Assembly: GCA_001805695.1 (NCBI GenBank)
Contig: MHGT01000024.1
Coordinates: forward strand, 6,505-13,404
Reading direction: 5' to 3'
Origin: Omnitrophica WOR_2 bacterium RIFCSPHIGHO2_02_FULL_67_20
GTDB taxonomy: Bacteria; Omnitrophota; Gorgyraeia; Aquiviventales; Aquiviventaceae
DNA length: 6,900 nucleotides
Shown piece after piece: positions 1-5,447 of this stretch (the stretch's first letter is position 1; each line of letters starts with the position of its first letter). The notes under the pieces were generated by a model. It searched no databases. It saw only the letters and a list, made by a program, of their open reading frames with translations, and was not told where the DNA came from. A program made the position numbers and the translations under genes.

Positions 1-2
1 GC

Positions 3-983
3 TACCTCGACCCGAAGAACGACCGGCAGGCGTGGGACCCGGCGAAAGAGCGTTACTGGATGCCGGTGGACCTCTACATCGGCGGGGCGGAGCACGCGGT
101 GCTCCACCTCCTCTACGCCCGCTTCTGGCACAAGGTGCTCCACGACCTCAAGCTCGCCTCCGCGCCCGAGCCGTTCCTGAGGCTCGTCAACCAGGGGCTG
201 ATCCTGGGCGAGGACGGCGAGAAGATGTCGAAGTCGCGCGGCAACGTCGTCAATCCCGACGACGTGATCGAGGCCCACGGCGCCGACGCCTTCCGCTGCT
301 ACGAGATGTTCCTCGGCCCGCTCGAGGCGGTCAAGCCGTGGAGCACCCGGAGCATCGACGGGATCGACCGGTTCCTCAACCGCGTGTGGCGGCTTGGAGA
401 GGTCGTTCAGGGTTCGGGGTTGGGGGTTCAGGGGAAGACGAATGCACCCTCGGGCCCAACGGTCAGGAAATTGCACGAGACGATCAAACGCGTTACCGAG
501 GATATAGAAACGCTTCGGCTCAATACGGCGATTGCGGCCATGATGGAGCTGGTGAACGCCATGTATGAGACGCTTGACGTGAGCCCACCCCGAACCCCGA
601 ACCCCCCCGGCCCGACCCGACGTGCCGGGGCGGGCGAACCCCGAACCAGCCTGCACGCTGCTTTCAAGACGCTCGTATTGCTGCTCGCGCCCTTCGCGCC
701 CCACCTCTGCGAAGAGCTCTGGGAACGGCTCGGCCACCGCGAGAGCCTGGCCCATGCGGCCTGGCCGGCGTTCGACCCGGCGGCGCTGGCCGCCTCGGAG
801 ATCCAGATGGTCGTGCAGGTCAACGGCAAGGTTCGCGCGCGCCTGACCGTGCCGGCCGAGGCCACCGAGGACGAGCTCCGGCGCTCGGCGCTGGCCGACC
901 CGCAGGTGAGCAAGTTCGTGGACGGCCAGCCGATCAAACAATTTATCGTCGTGCCGAAGCGGCTCGTGAACATCGTGGTGTGA
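3..983 (+). CDS. leuS: Leucyl-tRNA synthetase, C-terminal part (5' end outside window)
   Basis: This cytoplasmic class I synthetase charges tRNA-Leu with leucine. The reading frame is open from base 3, so the start lies upstream of the window. Visible in order are the end of the catalytic core (DLYIGGAEHAVLHLLYARFW), the KMSKS loop (GEKMSKSRGN, codons at about 213-242), the helical anticodon-binding domain (about 350-740) and the C-terminal domain beginning VVQVNGKVRA. The link from VNQGLILGEDGE to KMSKS is short, so the leucine-specific insertion of E. coli LeuRS is absent, as in the Bacillus type. Two loops of the anticodon-binding domain are lengthened by low-complexity, repeat-derived peptides (about 405-435 and 584-650), yet the frame stays open to the TGA. 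The next gene begins at the base after the stop. Family assignment is very secure; the effect of the inserts on function is unknown. Confidence 0.97.
   Translation, partial: YLDPKNDRQAWDPAKERYWMPVDLYIGGAEHAVLHLLYARFWHKVLHDLKLASAPEPFLRLVNQGLILGEDGEKMSKSRGNVVNPDDVIEAHGADAFRCYEMFLGPLEAVKPWSTRSIDGIDRFLNRVWRLGEVVQGSGLGVQGKTNAPSGPTVRKLHETIKRVTEDIETLRLNTAIAAMMELVNAMYETLDVSPPRTPNPPGPTRRAGAGEPRTSLHAAFKTLVLLLAPFAPHLCEELWERLGHRESLAHAAWPAFDPAALAASEIQMVVQVNGKVRARLTVPAEATEDELRRSALADPQVSKFVDGQPIKQFIVVPKRLVNIVV
405..434 (+). repeat. gttcgggg-type repeat inside leuS, left arm
   Basis: A G/T-rich run made of the units ggttcgggg, ttgggggttc and aggggaag lies in frame in leuS and encodes a Gly/Gln-rich stretch (QGSGLGVQG). 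Bases 410-426 match the reverse complement of 588-604 at 16 of 17 positions, so the two copies are inverted relative to each other. They could pair in the mRNA across about 160 bases. Confidence 0.65.
588..647 (+). repeat. ccccgaac-type repeats inside leuS, right arm
   Basis: The 13-base word cgaaccccgaacc occurs twice, at 591-603 and 635-647, separated by a C/G-rich stretch. Both copies are in the opposite orientation to the repeat at 405-434. The segment is translated as a Pro/Arg/Gly-rich loop (PRTPNPPGP ... GEPRTS) between two helices of the LeuRS anticodon-binding domain. E. coli LeuRS has a differently composed linker here. Confidence 0.65.
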
Positions 984-1454
984 ATGATGCCGCTCTCCGA
1001 CCCCGATGCGTTCGAGGCAGCTGAGATGGACCGGCTCTCGGCGCAGGAGCGGGTGACGCTCGTCGTGCTCGGCGCGCTGGCGCTGACGGCGCTCGGCGTC
1101 CTGGCCTGGCAGCGGCGCCCAGTCGCATTGGTGGTGAGCGCCGTCCCGAGCGACGTCGAGGGACGGCAGCGGCCCGCCCTCCTGATGGCCGGGGCGCCCG
1201 TTCCGACGGTGACGGCCGCTCCGCCGCAGGCAGGATGGGACGGCGCCCTGGAGGCCGCCCGAGGAGTTGACGTCAATGCCGCGGATGTAGCAGAATTAGA
1301 GCGCCTTCCCGGAGTGGGGCCGGCCCTTGCTGCGCGGATCGTGGAGGAGCGGGAGTGTTGCGGCCCCTTCCACTCGGCGGAGGACTTGACTCGCGTACGC
1401 GGCATCGGACCCAAGACACGTGAGCGCTTGGAACCGTACGTAACCGTGGAGTGA
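984..1454 (+). CDS. comEA: ComEA-like membrane-anchored helix-hairpin-helix protein
   Basis: ComEA-family proteins bind double-stranded DNA on the outer face of the inner membrane during DNA uptake; many short homologues have no tested role. The 156-aa product has a cytoplasmic N-terminus, one membrane helix (about residues 24-41), a Pro/Ala-rich linker and two C-terminal helix-hairpin-helix motifs, LPGVGPALAARIV (108-120) and VRGIGPKTRERL (138-149), preceded by the typical VDVNAADVAELE. The ATG used here follows the leuS stop directly, which implies coupled translation. An in-frame ATG at 1026 has GAGG 8 bases upstream and also keeps the membrane helix, so it may be the true start. The stop codon lies inside the left arm of the inverted repeat at 1449-1550. 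No other competence gene is present, so a role in transformation is inferred from the family only. Confidence 0.85.
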   Translation: MMPLSDPDAFEAAEMDRLSAQERVTLVVLGALALTALGVLAWQRRPVALVVSAVPSDVEGRQRPALLMAGAPVPTVTAAPPQAGWDGALEAARGVDVNAADVAELERLPGVGPALAARIVEERECCGPFHSAEDLTRVRGIGPKTRERLEPYVTVE

Positions 1455-1550
1455 CAAAGTGGCCCAGTGGCGAAGTGGCCGAAAGGCCAAACGGGCGTTT
1501 TGGTACGACCGCTCACCTTGCCACTTAGCCACCCCGCCACTTAGCCACTA
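1449..1550 (+). repeat. Long imperfect inverted repeat filling the comEA-tat gap
   Basis: The left arm (1449-1479, built from agtggc units) and the right arm (1520-1550, two copies of gccacttagccac) pair over about 31 positions with roughly eight mismatches. The 40-base centre contains a small hairpin with a GAAA tetraloop (tggcc/ggcca, 1476-1489) and a second possible hairpin (1487-1503). The element begins at the comEA stop codon and ends three bases before the next ATG. There is no T tract, so it is not a standard intrinsic terminator. It resembles dispersed intergenic repeat elements. Confidence 0.7.
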
Positions 1551-1553
1551 ACG

Positions 1554-1712
1554 ATGGGCAATCTTGGGCTCTCGGAACTGGTCGTGATCTTCATTGTCGC
1601 GCTGCTCGTTATCGGGCCGAAGCGGCTGCCCGAAGTGGCGCGAGGGCTCGGCGAGGCGTTCCGCAGCTTTCAAGACGCCCTCAAAGGCTCAACAAAAAAG
1701 GGCGATAGATGA
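1554..1712 (+). CDS. Small TatA/TatB-like (MttA/Hcf106) translocase protein
   Basis: The 52-aa product is of the Tat family, whose members form the pore (TatA) or the receptor with TatC (TatB) for export of folded proteins. The sequence starts MGNLGLSELVVIF, followed by one membrane helix (about residues 8-20), the hinge IGPKRLPEVARGLG and an amphipathic helix (EAFRSFQDALK) with a short basic tail. Glu8 and the Gly-Pro hinge match E. coli TatB (FSELLLVF..., LGPQRLP) better than TatA, whose hinge is Phe-Gly. The protein is far shorter than typical TatB, so TatA/E with an altered hinge is equally possible. The ATG has no evident Shine-Dalgarno sequence and lies three bases after an inverted repeat. 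No tatC is nearby. A second family member lies at 5448. Confidence 0.85.
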   Translation: MGNLGLSELVVIFIVALLVIGPKRLPEVARGLGEAFRSFQDALKGSTKKGDR

Positions 1713-1716
1713 CTAG

Positions 1717-1785
1717 CAGGACGCAAGATGCAGGATCCAAGACCGAGAATTCAACAGCGTGTCACGTCTTGCATCCTGCATCCTG
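1717..1785 (+). repeat. Imperfect inverted repeat filling the tat-helicase gap
   Basis: The left arm 1717-1736 (caggacgcaagatgcaggat) and the right arm 1766-1785 (gtcttgcatcctgcatcctg) match at 16 of 20 positions, and two of the four mismatches become G-U pairs in RNA; the loop is 29 bases. The core unit gcatcctg/caggatgc is itself repeated. The element lies between the tat stop (1712) and the helicase ATG (1787), so it occupies the place where a ribosome binding site would be expected. No T tract follows. Confidence 0.7.
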
Positions 1786-1786
1786 A

Positions 1787-3799
1787 ATGACGCGTACGTT
1801 CACGCTTGGACTCTCCGCTGGCCCCGCCTTCCCGCTTGACCTCGAGCACAGCCTCAACGACTCCCAGCGCGCCGCGGTGACGTGCACTGATGGCCCCAAG
1901 CTCGTCATCGCCGGGGCCGGGTCCGGCAAGACCAGGACGATCACCTACCGCGTGGCCTATCTCATCAGCCGCGGCGTCCATCCCGCCCAGCTCCTCCTGG
2001 CGACGTTCACGAACAAGGCCGCCCGCGAGATGCTCAGCCGCGTCGAAGCGCTGACGGGCCGCGAGGCGGCGGGCATCTGGGGCGGCACGTTCCACGCCAT
2101 CGGCAACCGGTTCCTGCGCCAGCACAGCGAGCTGGCCGGCCTGCGCGCCAACTACTCCATCCTCGACGACGAGGACCAGCGCGACCTGATCAAGGTGTGC
2201 GTGACGGACGCGCACGTCAAGGTGGAGGAGAAGCGCTTCCCGGCACCCGCCCTCCTCCAGGATTTCATCAGCATGGCCTTCAACACCCAGCGGAGCCTCT
2301 CGGCGGTCATCGAGGAGCGCGCCCCCCACTTCGCGATGTGGATGCCGGAGGTGGAGCGCATCGCCGCGCGGTATGAAGCGAAAAAGCGCGCGGCGAACGC
2401 GCTCGACTACGACGACCTCCTCCGCTTCTGGCTGCGCCTCGTCGAGGACCACCCCGAGTTCGCCGCGCGCCTCGGCCGCCAGTTCCGCCACCTGCTGGTG
2501 GACGAATACCAGGACACCAACCTGGTGCAGGCGCGCATCGTCGAGCGGATCGGCGAGCACAACGGCCGCAACCTCATGGTGGTCGGCGACGATGCGCAGA
2601 GTATTTTTGCGTTCCGCGGCGCGCACTACGACAACATCCTCCGCTTCCCGGAGCGCAACCCCGGCACCGAAATCTTCAAGCTGGAGGTCAACTACCGCTC
2701 GACGCCGGAGATCCTGGAGTTCACGAACGCCAGCATCTCCTGCAACAGCCGCCAGCACCGCAAAACGCTCACCGCCCACCGGGGGCGGGGGAGCCTGCCA
2801 GTCGTCCTGCCGGTCAACGACGCCTTCCAGGAGGCGGCCTTCGTGGCGGAGCGCATCCTGCAGCTGCGCGATGAGGGTGTGGCGCTCTCCGAGATCGCGG
2901 TGCTCTACCGCGCGCACGCCCATTCCTCCCTCCTCCAGGCGGAGCTCATCAAGCGGAACATCCCCTACGATGTGCGCTCCGGGGTGCGCTTCTTCGAGCA
3001 GGCGCACGTCAAGGACGTCGTCGCCTTCCTGAAGATCCTCGACAATCCCCTCGATGAGATCGCGTGGCGTCGGCTGTGGCTGATGCTGCCGAAAGTGGGC
3101 GGCGTCACCGCCGCACGGCTCTGGGAGGCGCTCGCCCAGGCCGCCGATCCGCTGGACGCGGTCCTCGGCTCCCCGGTGCTCGAGCGGCTGTCTATGAGCG
3201 CGCGGCCCGCGTTTCTCCGGTTCCAGAAGGACCTGCGCGCCCTGCGCGCGCTGCTCGACCGTCCCCCGGCCGAGCTCATCCGCGCGGTGCCGGAGACCGC
3301 CTACGGGGACTACCTGCGCGCGAAGTATGACGCGTTCCAGGCGCGCCTCGAGGATCTGGAGCAGCTCGCCGTCTTCGCGCGGCCCTACCGGACGCTGCGC
3401 AGCCTCCTCTCGGAGCTCATCCTGCTCGGAGAGGTGTACGGGCGCGCCACCGCGGCGGCGGACGGCGACACGGAGCGGCTCATCCTCAGCTCCGTCCACC
3501 AGGCGAAGGGGCTGGAGTGGAAAGTCGTCTTCATCATCCGGATGTGCGAGGGCGCGTTCCCGTCGGAGATGGCGCTGCGCGAGGAGGACGGCGAGGACGA
3601 GGAGCGGCGCATCTTCTACGTCGCCGCCACGCGGGCGAAGGACGAGCTCTATCTCACCCACCCGCTGATGGACTTAAGCCCCCGGGGCAATGGCGGCATG
3701 CTCCTGGGGCCCTCGCGGTTCCTGCGCGAGATCCGCTTCACGCTTTACGAGCAGGGCGAGATTGACCTGGCGGCCCGCCCGGCGTGGGAGGACGGGTAG
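1787..3799 (+). CDS. UvrD/PcrA-type superfamily 1 DNA helicase
   Basis: This is an ATP-driven 3'-5' DNA helicase or translocase of the UvrD/Rep/PcrA group, acting in DNA repair or replication-fork processing. The 670-aa protein shows the full motif set: Q motif (LNDSQRAAV, Gln27), Walker A (AGAGSGKT, 42-49), motif Ia (LLATFTNKAA, about 70-79), Walker B (VDEYQDT, 238-244), motif III (GDDAQSIFAFRGA, 267-279), motif IV (LEVNYRST, 299-306), motif V (SVHQAKGLEW, 569-578) and motif VI (YVAATRAK, 611-618). Motif III has Ala where many members have a third Asp. The protein ends about 50 residues after motif VI and lacks the longer C-terminal tail of E. coli UvrD and PcrA, so the exact subgroup is uncertain. 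ATG 1787 is the first usable in-frame start before the Q motif; it has no Shine-Dalgarno sequence and follows a repeat. The PilZ gene starts one base after the stop. Confidence 0.95.
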   Translation: MTRTFTLGLSAGPAFPLDLEHSLNDSQRAAVTCTDGPKLVIAGAGSGKTRTITYRVAYLISRGVHPAQLLLATFTNKAAREMLSRVEALTGREAAGIWGGTFHAIGNRFLRQHSELAGLRANYSILDDEDQRDLIKVCVTDAHVKVEEKRFPAPALLQDFISMAFNTQRSLSAVIEERAPHFAMWMPEVERIAARYEAKKRAANALDYDDLLRFWLRLVEDHPEFAARLGRQFRHLLVDEYQDTNLVQARIVERIGEHNGRNLMVVGDDAQSIFAFRGAHYDNILRFPERNPGTEIFKLEVNYRSTPEILEFTNASISCNSRQHRKTLTAHRGRGSLPVVLPVNDAFQEAAFVAERILQLRDEGVALSEIAVLYRAHAHSSLLQAELIKRNIPYDVRSGVRFFEQAHVKDVVAFLKILDNPLDEIAWRRLWLMLPKVGGVTAARLWEALAQAADPLDAVLGSPVLERLSMSARPAFLRFQKDLRALRALLDRPPAELIRAVPETAYGDYLRAKYDAFQARLEDLEQLAVFARPYRTLRSLLSELILLGEVYGRATAAADGDTERLILSSVHQAKGLEWKVVFIIRMCEGAFPSEMALREEDGEDEERRIFYVAATRAKDELYLTHPLMDLSPRGNGGMLLGPSRFLREIRFTLYEQGEIDLAARPAWEDG

Positions 3800-3800
3800 C

Positions 3801-4157
3801 ATGGAAGAGCAGCGGGCATTCGTGCGGCTACCGGCGCCGGTGGAGACGACCTACACCGTCCTGCCCGACGGCCGGCCCCAGCGGACGCTGACGAAGGATC
3901 TCGGAGCGGGGGGGGCGCGCCTCGTCATGGAGAAGCCGCTGGCACCGGGCGCCCATGTGCAGATGGCGTTCACGCTGCCGGGGCGCGAGCAGCCGGCCAA
4001 CGCCATCGCCGAAGTGGTATGGAGCAGGGACGTCGAGCTCGTCGGCCGGACCGGCCAGCGGCGGAGCGCCGAAGTCGGCATCCGGACCATCGAGATCGCC
4101 CCGCAGGATCACGCCGCACTCGCCCAGTTTGTCGCCGACGGCCTCCGGTCCGGCTGA
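3801..4157 (+). CDS. PilZ-domain protein, probable c-di-GMP binding
   Basis: The product is a 118-aa single-domain PilZ protein. PilZ domains bind the second messenger cyclic di-GMP and alter motility, adhesion or polysaccharide output through a partner. The N-terminal RxxxR motif is present (RAFVR, Arg5 and Arg9). The second motif, normally D/N-x-S-x-x-G, reads DLGAGG (33-38): Asp33 and Gly38 are kept but the Ser is Gly35. The barrel continues through AEVVW (70-74) and EVGIR (91-95). The start is supported by GGAGG at 3787-3791, nine bases before the ATG. It lies one base after the helicase stop, so the two genes are co-transcribed. With the Ser-to-Gly change, ligand binding is likely but not assured. 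The stop codon touches the first palindrome downstream. Confidence 0.88.
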   Translation: MEEQRAFVRLPAPVETTYTVLPDGRPQRTLTKDLGAGGARLVMEKPLAPGAHVQMAFTLPGREQPANAIAEVVWSRDVELVGRTGQRRSAEVGIRTIEIAPQDHAALAQFVADGLRSG

Positions 4158-4178
4158 GCTTGGGGTCAGACCCCAAGC
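4158..4178 (+). repeat. ggggtcagacccc palindrome, copy 1
   Basis: This is a perfect palindrome with 10-base arms gcttggggtc and gaccccaagc around a central A. It begins at the base directly after the pilZ stop codon. Its core is repeated in opposite orientation at 4202-4218. Confidence 0.75.
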
Positions 4179-4201
4179 GGAGCAGTGGCGAAGTTTTGAG
4201 C

Positions 4202-4218
4202 GTGGGGTCTGACCCCAC
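4202..4218 (+). repeat. ggggtctgacccc palindrome, copy 2 (inverted)
   Basis: This is a perfect palindrome with 8-base arms gtggggtc and gaccccac around a central T. It is the reverse-complement orientation of copy 1, separated from it by 23 bases that include the word cagtggcgaagt, also found at 1465-1476. The paired inverted arrangement resembles REP/BIME elements. Confidence 0.75.
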
Positions 4219-4227
4219 CAGTTGACG

Positions 4228-4261
4228 CGCAGGAGAGAGACGCTCTCTTCTGCGTTTTTTT
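4228..4261 (+). terminator. Rho-independent terminator after pilZ
   Basis: A 12-bp stem (cgcaggagagag with ctctcttctgcg, one G-U pair) closes a 3-base loop and is followed directly by seven Ts (4255-4261). It ends the transcription unit that includes the helicase and pilZ, and separates it from the Crp/Fnr locus. Confidence 0.9.
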
Positions 4262-4454
4262 ATTCGTGATTTCACTGATGAGAAAAGCGGATTACGCCGA
4301 TGACCGTCTGCCGATGACAGCGAGATGAAGGCGCCTCTCGTTTCCGTGGCATCTGAGTTCTCCCGGGGGTTGCCCAAGGGAACCCGCTCGGGCAGTCCTC
4401 ACTGATGCATGTCATAGAATATTCGTATCGCCTCTGCTTACATGGTTCTCATTC
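4262..4454 (+). promoter_or_regulatory. Leader region of the Crp/Fnr-family gene
   Basis: This non-coding stretch lies between the terminator and the regulator gene. It contains the word gccgatgac twice (4296-4304 and 4310-4318), a weak hairpin around 4366-4384 (gggtt/aaccc), a -10-like tagaat at 4415-4420 without a convincing -35 box, and the palindromic site at 4403-4414. There is no Shine-Dalgarno sequence before the ATG at 4455. Confidence 0.5.
4403..4414 (+). promoter_or_regulatory. Candidate Crp/Fnr operator (TGA-N6-TCA), regulator gene
   Basis: The sequence TGAtgcatgTCA has the half-site spacing of Crp/Fnr operators and is followed by TA, as is the site before the XRE gene. Its centre is 46.5 bases from the regulator ATG. 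It touches the -10-like tagaat, which would suit autorepression. If transcription starts near 4450 it would instead sit near -41.5, a class II activator position. Neither start site is proven. Confidence 0.45.
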
Positions 4455-5120
4455 ATGAAGAGCTTCCTCATCCGGATACCGCTATTCCGAGCAATTTCCC
4501 CAACCCGCTTGGACGCACTCGAGACGAGCGCAGAGTTACGACGTTTTCGCAAGGGCGAGATTCTCTTCAAGGAAGGCCTGCCTGCCGAGTCGGTGTGGTT
4601 GATTCAGCGAGGCTGGGTCTACCTCGTGAAACGCACTCCTCAAGGAACCCCGGTGACGATCTTCACGGTCACCCCGGAAGAGGTCTTATGCGGTTTCTCG
4701 GCGGTCGTCGGTCAGAGCGCCTACTACGCGTCGGCTGTTGCGGCCACTGACACCACGGCCGTTCGCGTGCCCCACGCAGACTTCGCGCGGCTCCTCCGCG
4801 ATCAACCCGGCTTTGCCGAAGAGGTGCTGGCCATCTACCACACCCGTATGCGCCACCTGGCGGAGGCGATCAGCCTGGCCCAGGCCCCGGTAGAGCAGCG
4901 CTTGGCGTATGCGCTGCTGCGCTTGCGAGCTACGTTCGGCAAGACCGTCCCCATCACGCATCATGAGCTCTCCCACATGGCGGGCACCCGGTGGGAGACG
5001 TCTATTCGCATCCTCTCGGCCATGAAGCGCAAAGGCTGGATCATCTCGTCGCGCGGGAAGATGACGCTTCTCCTTCCCCGGAAACTCCGAGCGTTGCTCG
5101 ACGCCCACCCGGCCGGCTGA
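4455..5120 (+). CDS. Crp/Fnr-family transcriptional regulator
   Basis: The 221-aa product is a dimeric DNA-binding regulator. Residues about 5-115 form the cyclic-nucleotide-binding-type beta barrel (LFRAISPTRLDALE, FRKGEILFKEG), followed by the dimer helix (about 118-145) and a Crp-type winged helix (PITHHELSHMAGTRWETSIRILSA, 166-189). The recognition helix keeps Glu181 and Arg185, the CRP residues that read the TGA core, but has Trp180 where CRP has Arg. There is a single Cys (79) and no N-terminal Cys cluster, so it is not an FNR-type iron-sulfur oxygen sensor. The usual cAMP-binding phosphate cassette is not evident, so the signal is unknown. A heme- or NO-sensing Dnr-like role is possible but not shown. 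The ATG aligns with the usual start of the family. It stands alone behind a terminator and ahead of a respiratory operon, which it probably controls. Confidence 0.93.
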   Translation: MKSFLIRIPLFRAISPTRLDALETSAELRRFRKGEILFKEGLPAESVWLIQRGWVYLVKRTPQGTPVTIFTVTPEEVLCGFSAVVGQSAYYASAVAATDTTAVRVPHADFARLLRDQPGFAEEVLAIYHTRMRHLAEAISLAQAPVEQRLAYALLRLRATFGKTVPITHHELSHMAGTRWETSIRILSAMKRKGWIISSRGKMTLLLPRKLRALLDAHPAG

Positions 5121-5158
5121 CTGAGCCGTGTGTCTGTGCTCCGGGAAAAATTCTCACC

Positions 5159-5172
5159 ATGACGTGCGTCAT
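5159..5172 (+). promoter_or_regulatory. Candidate Crp/Fnr operator (palindrome), XRE-tatA-cytochrome operon
   Basis: ATGACGtgCGTCAT is a perfect palindrome with 6-base arms and a 2-base centre, containing TGA-N6-TCA followed by TA as in the upstream site at 4403. Its centre lies 45.5 bases before the XRE ATG. A -10-like taggat at 5195-5200 would place it near -40.5, typical of a class II activator site. The transcript leader would then be only about five bases long. Confidence 0.55.
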
Positions 5173-5211
5173 ATACACCTCTAACCGGATGCTGTAGGAT
5201 TTGCCTCGCAG

Positions 5212-5442
5212 ATGCCACAAGGATCCAGACCGGCCGCTGTTCAAGATCGGATTGACCGGCTGAAAGCCATCCGGAGGCGATTAGGCTGGTCGGAAGAGGT
5301 CTGCGCCTACCACCTCGGCGTCACGTATTCCACGCTCAATCGGTGGGAGCGGGGAGAGTCGCTGCCGAAGAGCCGGCTCGTCCTCACGGCGATTGACCAC
5401 TTTATCGCCAAGCATCGGAAGGAAGCGCTTGAGAGGGGGTGA
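5212..5442 (+). CDS. Small XRE-type helix-turn-helix DNA-binding protein
   Basis: The 76-aa product is almost entirely one helix-turn-helix domain of the Cro/C1 (XRE) type. Residues 17-66 read LKAIRRRLGWSEEVCAYHLG and continue through VTYSTLNRWERGESLPK, the characteristic helix 2, turn, helix 3 and following loop, with a basic C-terminal tail. There is no sensor domain, so it is a stand-alone DNA-binding protein that may repress or tune its own operon. ATG 5212 is the only sensible start; the nearest purine-rich stretch (tagga, 5195-5199) is too far away for a normal Shine-Dalgarno sequence. The tatA ATG follows its stop by five bases, so it is co-transcribed with tatA and the cytochrome. Its targets are unknown. 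Confidence 0.85.
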   Translation: MPQGSRPAAVQDRIDRLKAIRRRLGWSEEVCAYHLGVTYSTLNRWERGESLPKSRLVLTAIDHFIAKHRKEALERG

Positions 5443-5447
5443 AGGGG

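Noticed and set aside
405..650. Possible frameshift or pseudogene in leuS at the repeats
   Set aside because: The LeuRS frame reads cleanly before, between and after both repeat inserts to a normal C-terminus.
428..1540. 370-aa open frame on the minus strand
   Set aside because: It crosses leuS, comEA and the inverted repeat, is Ser/Arg/Thr-rich and low in complexity, and shows no domain.
2373..3032. 219-aa + strand frame inside the helicase gene
   Set aside because: It is an Arg/Ser/Thr-rich shift-frame shadow of the helicase.
1751..3661. 636-aa open frame on the minus strand opposite the helicase
   Set aside because: It mirrors the helicase coding frame in GC-rich DNA; the translation is rich in Arg, Glu, Val and Leu without any recognisable domain, while the + strand has all helicase motifs.
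4296..4318. Direct repeat of gccgatgac with 14-base period as a possible iteron or operator
   Set aside because: Only two copies, no palindromy and no link to the shared TGA-N6-TCA sites.
3970..4377. Minus-strand frame crossing pilZ, the palindromes and the terminator
   Set aside because: It runs through a strong terminator and repeats and has no domain; it is a chance frame.
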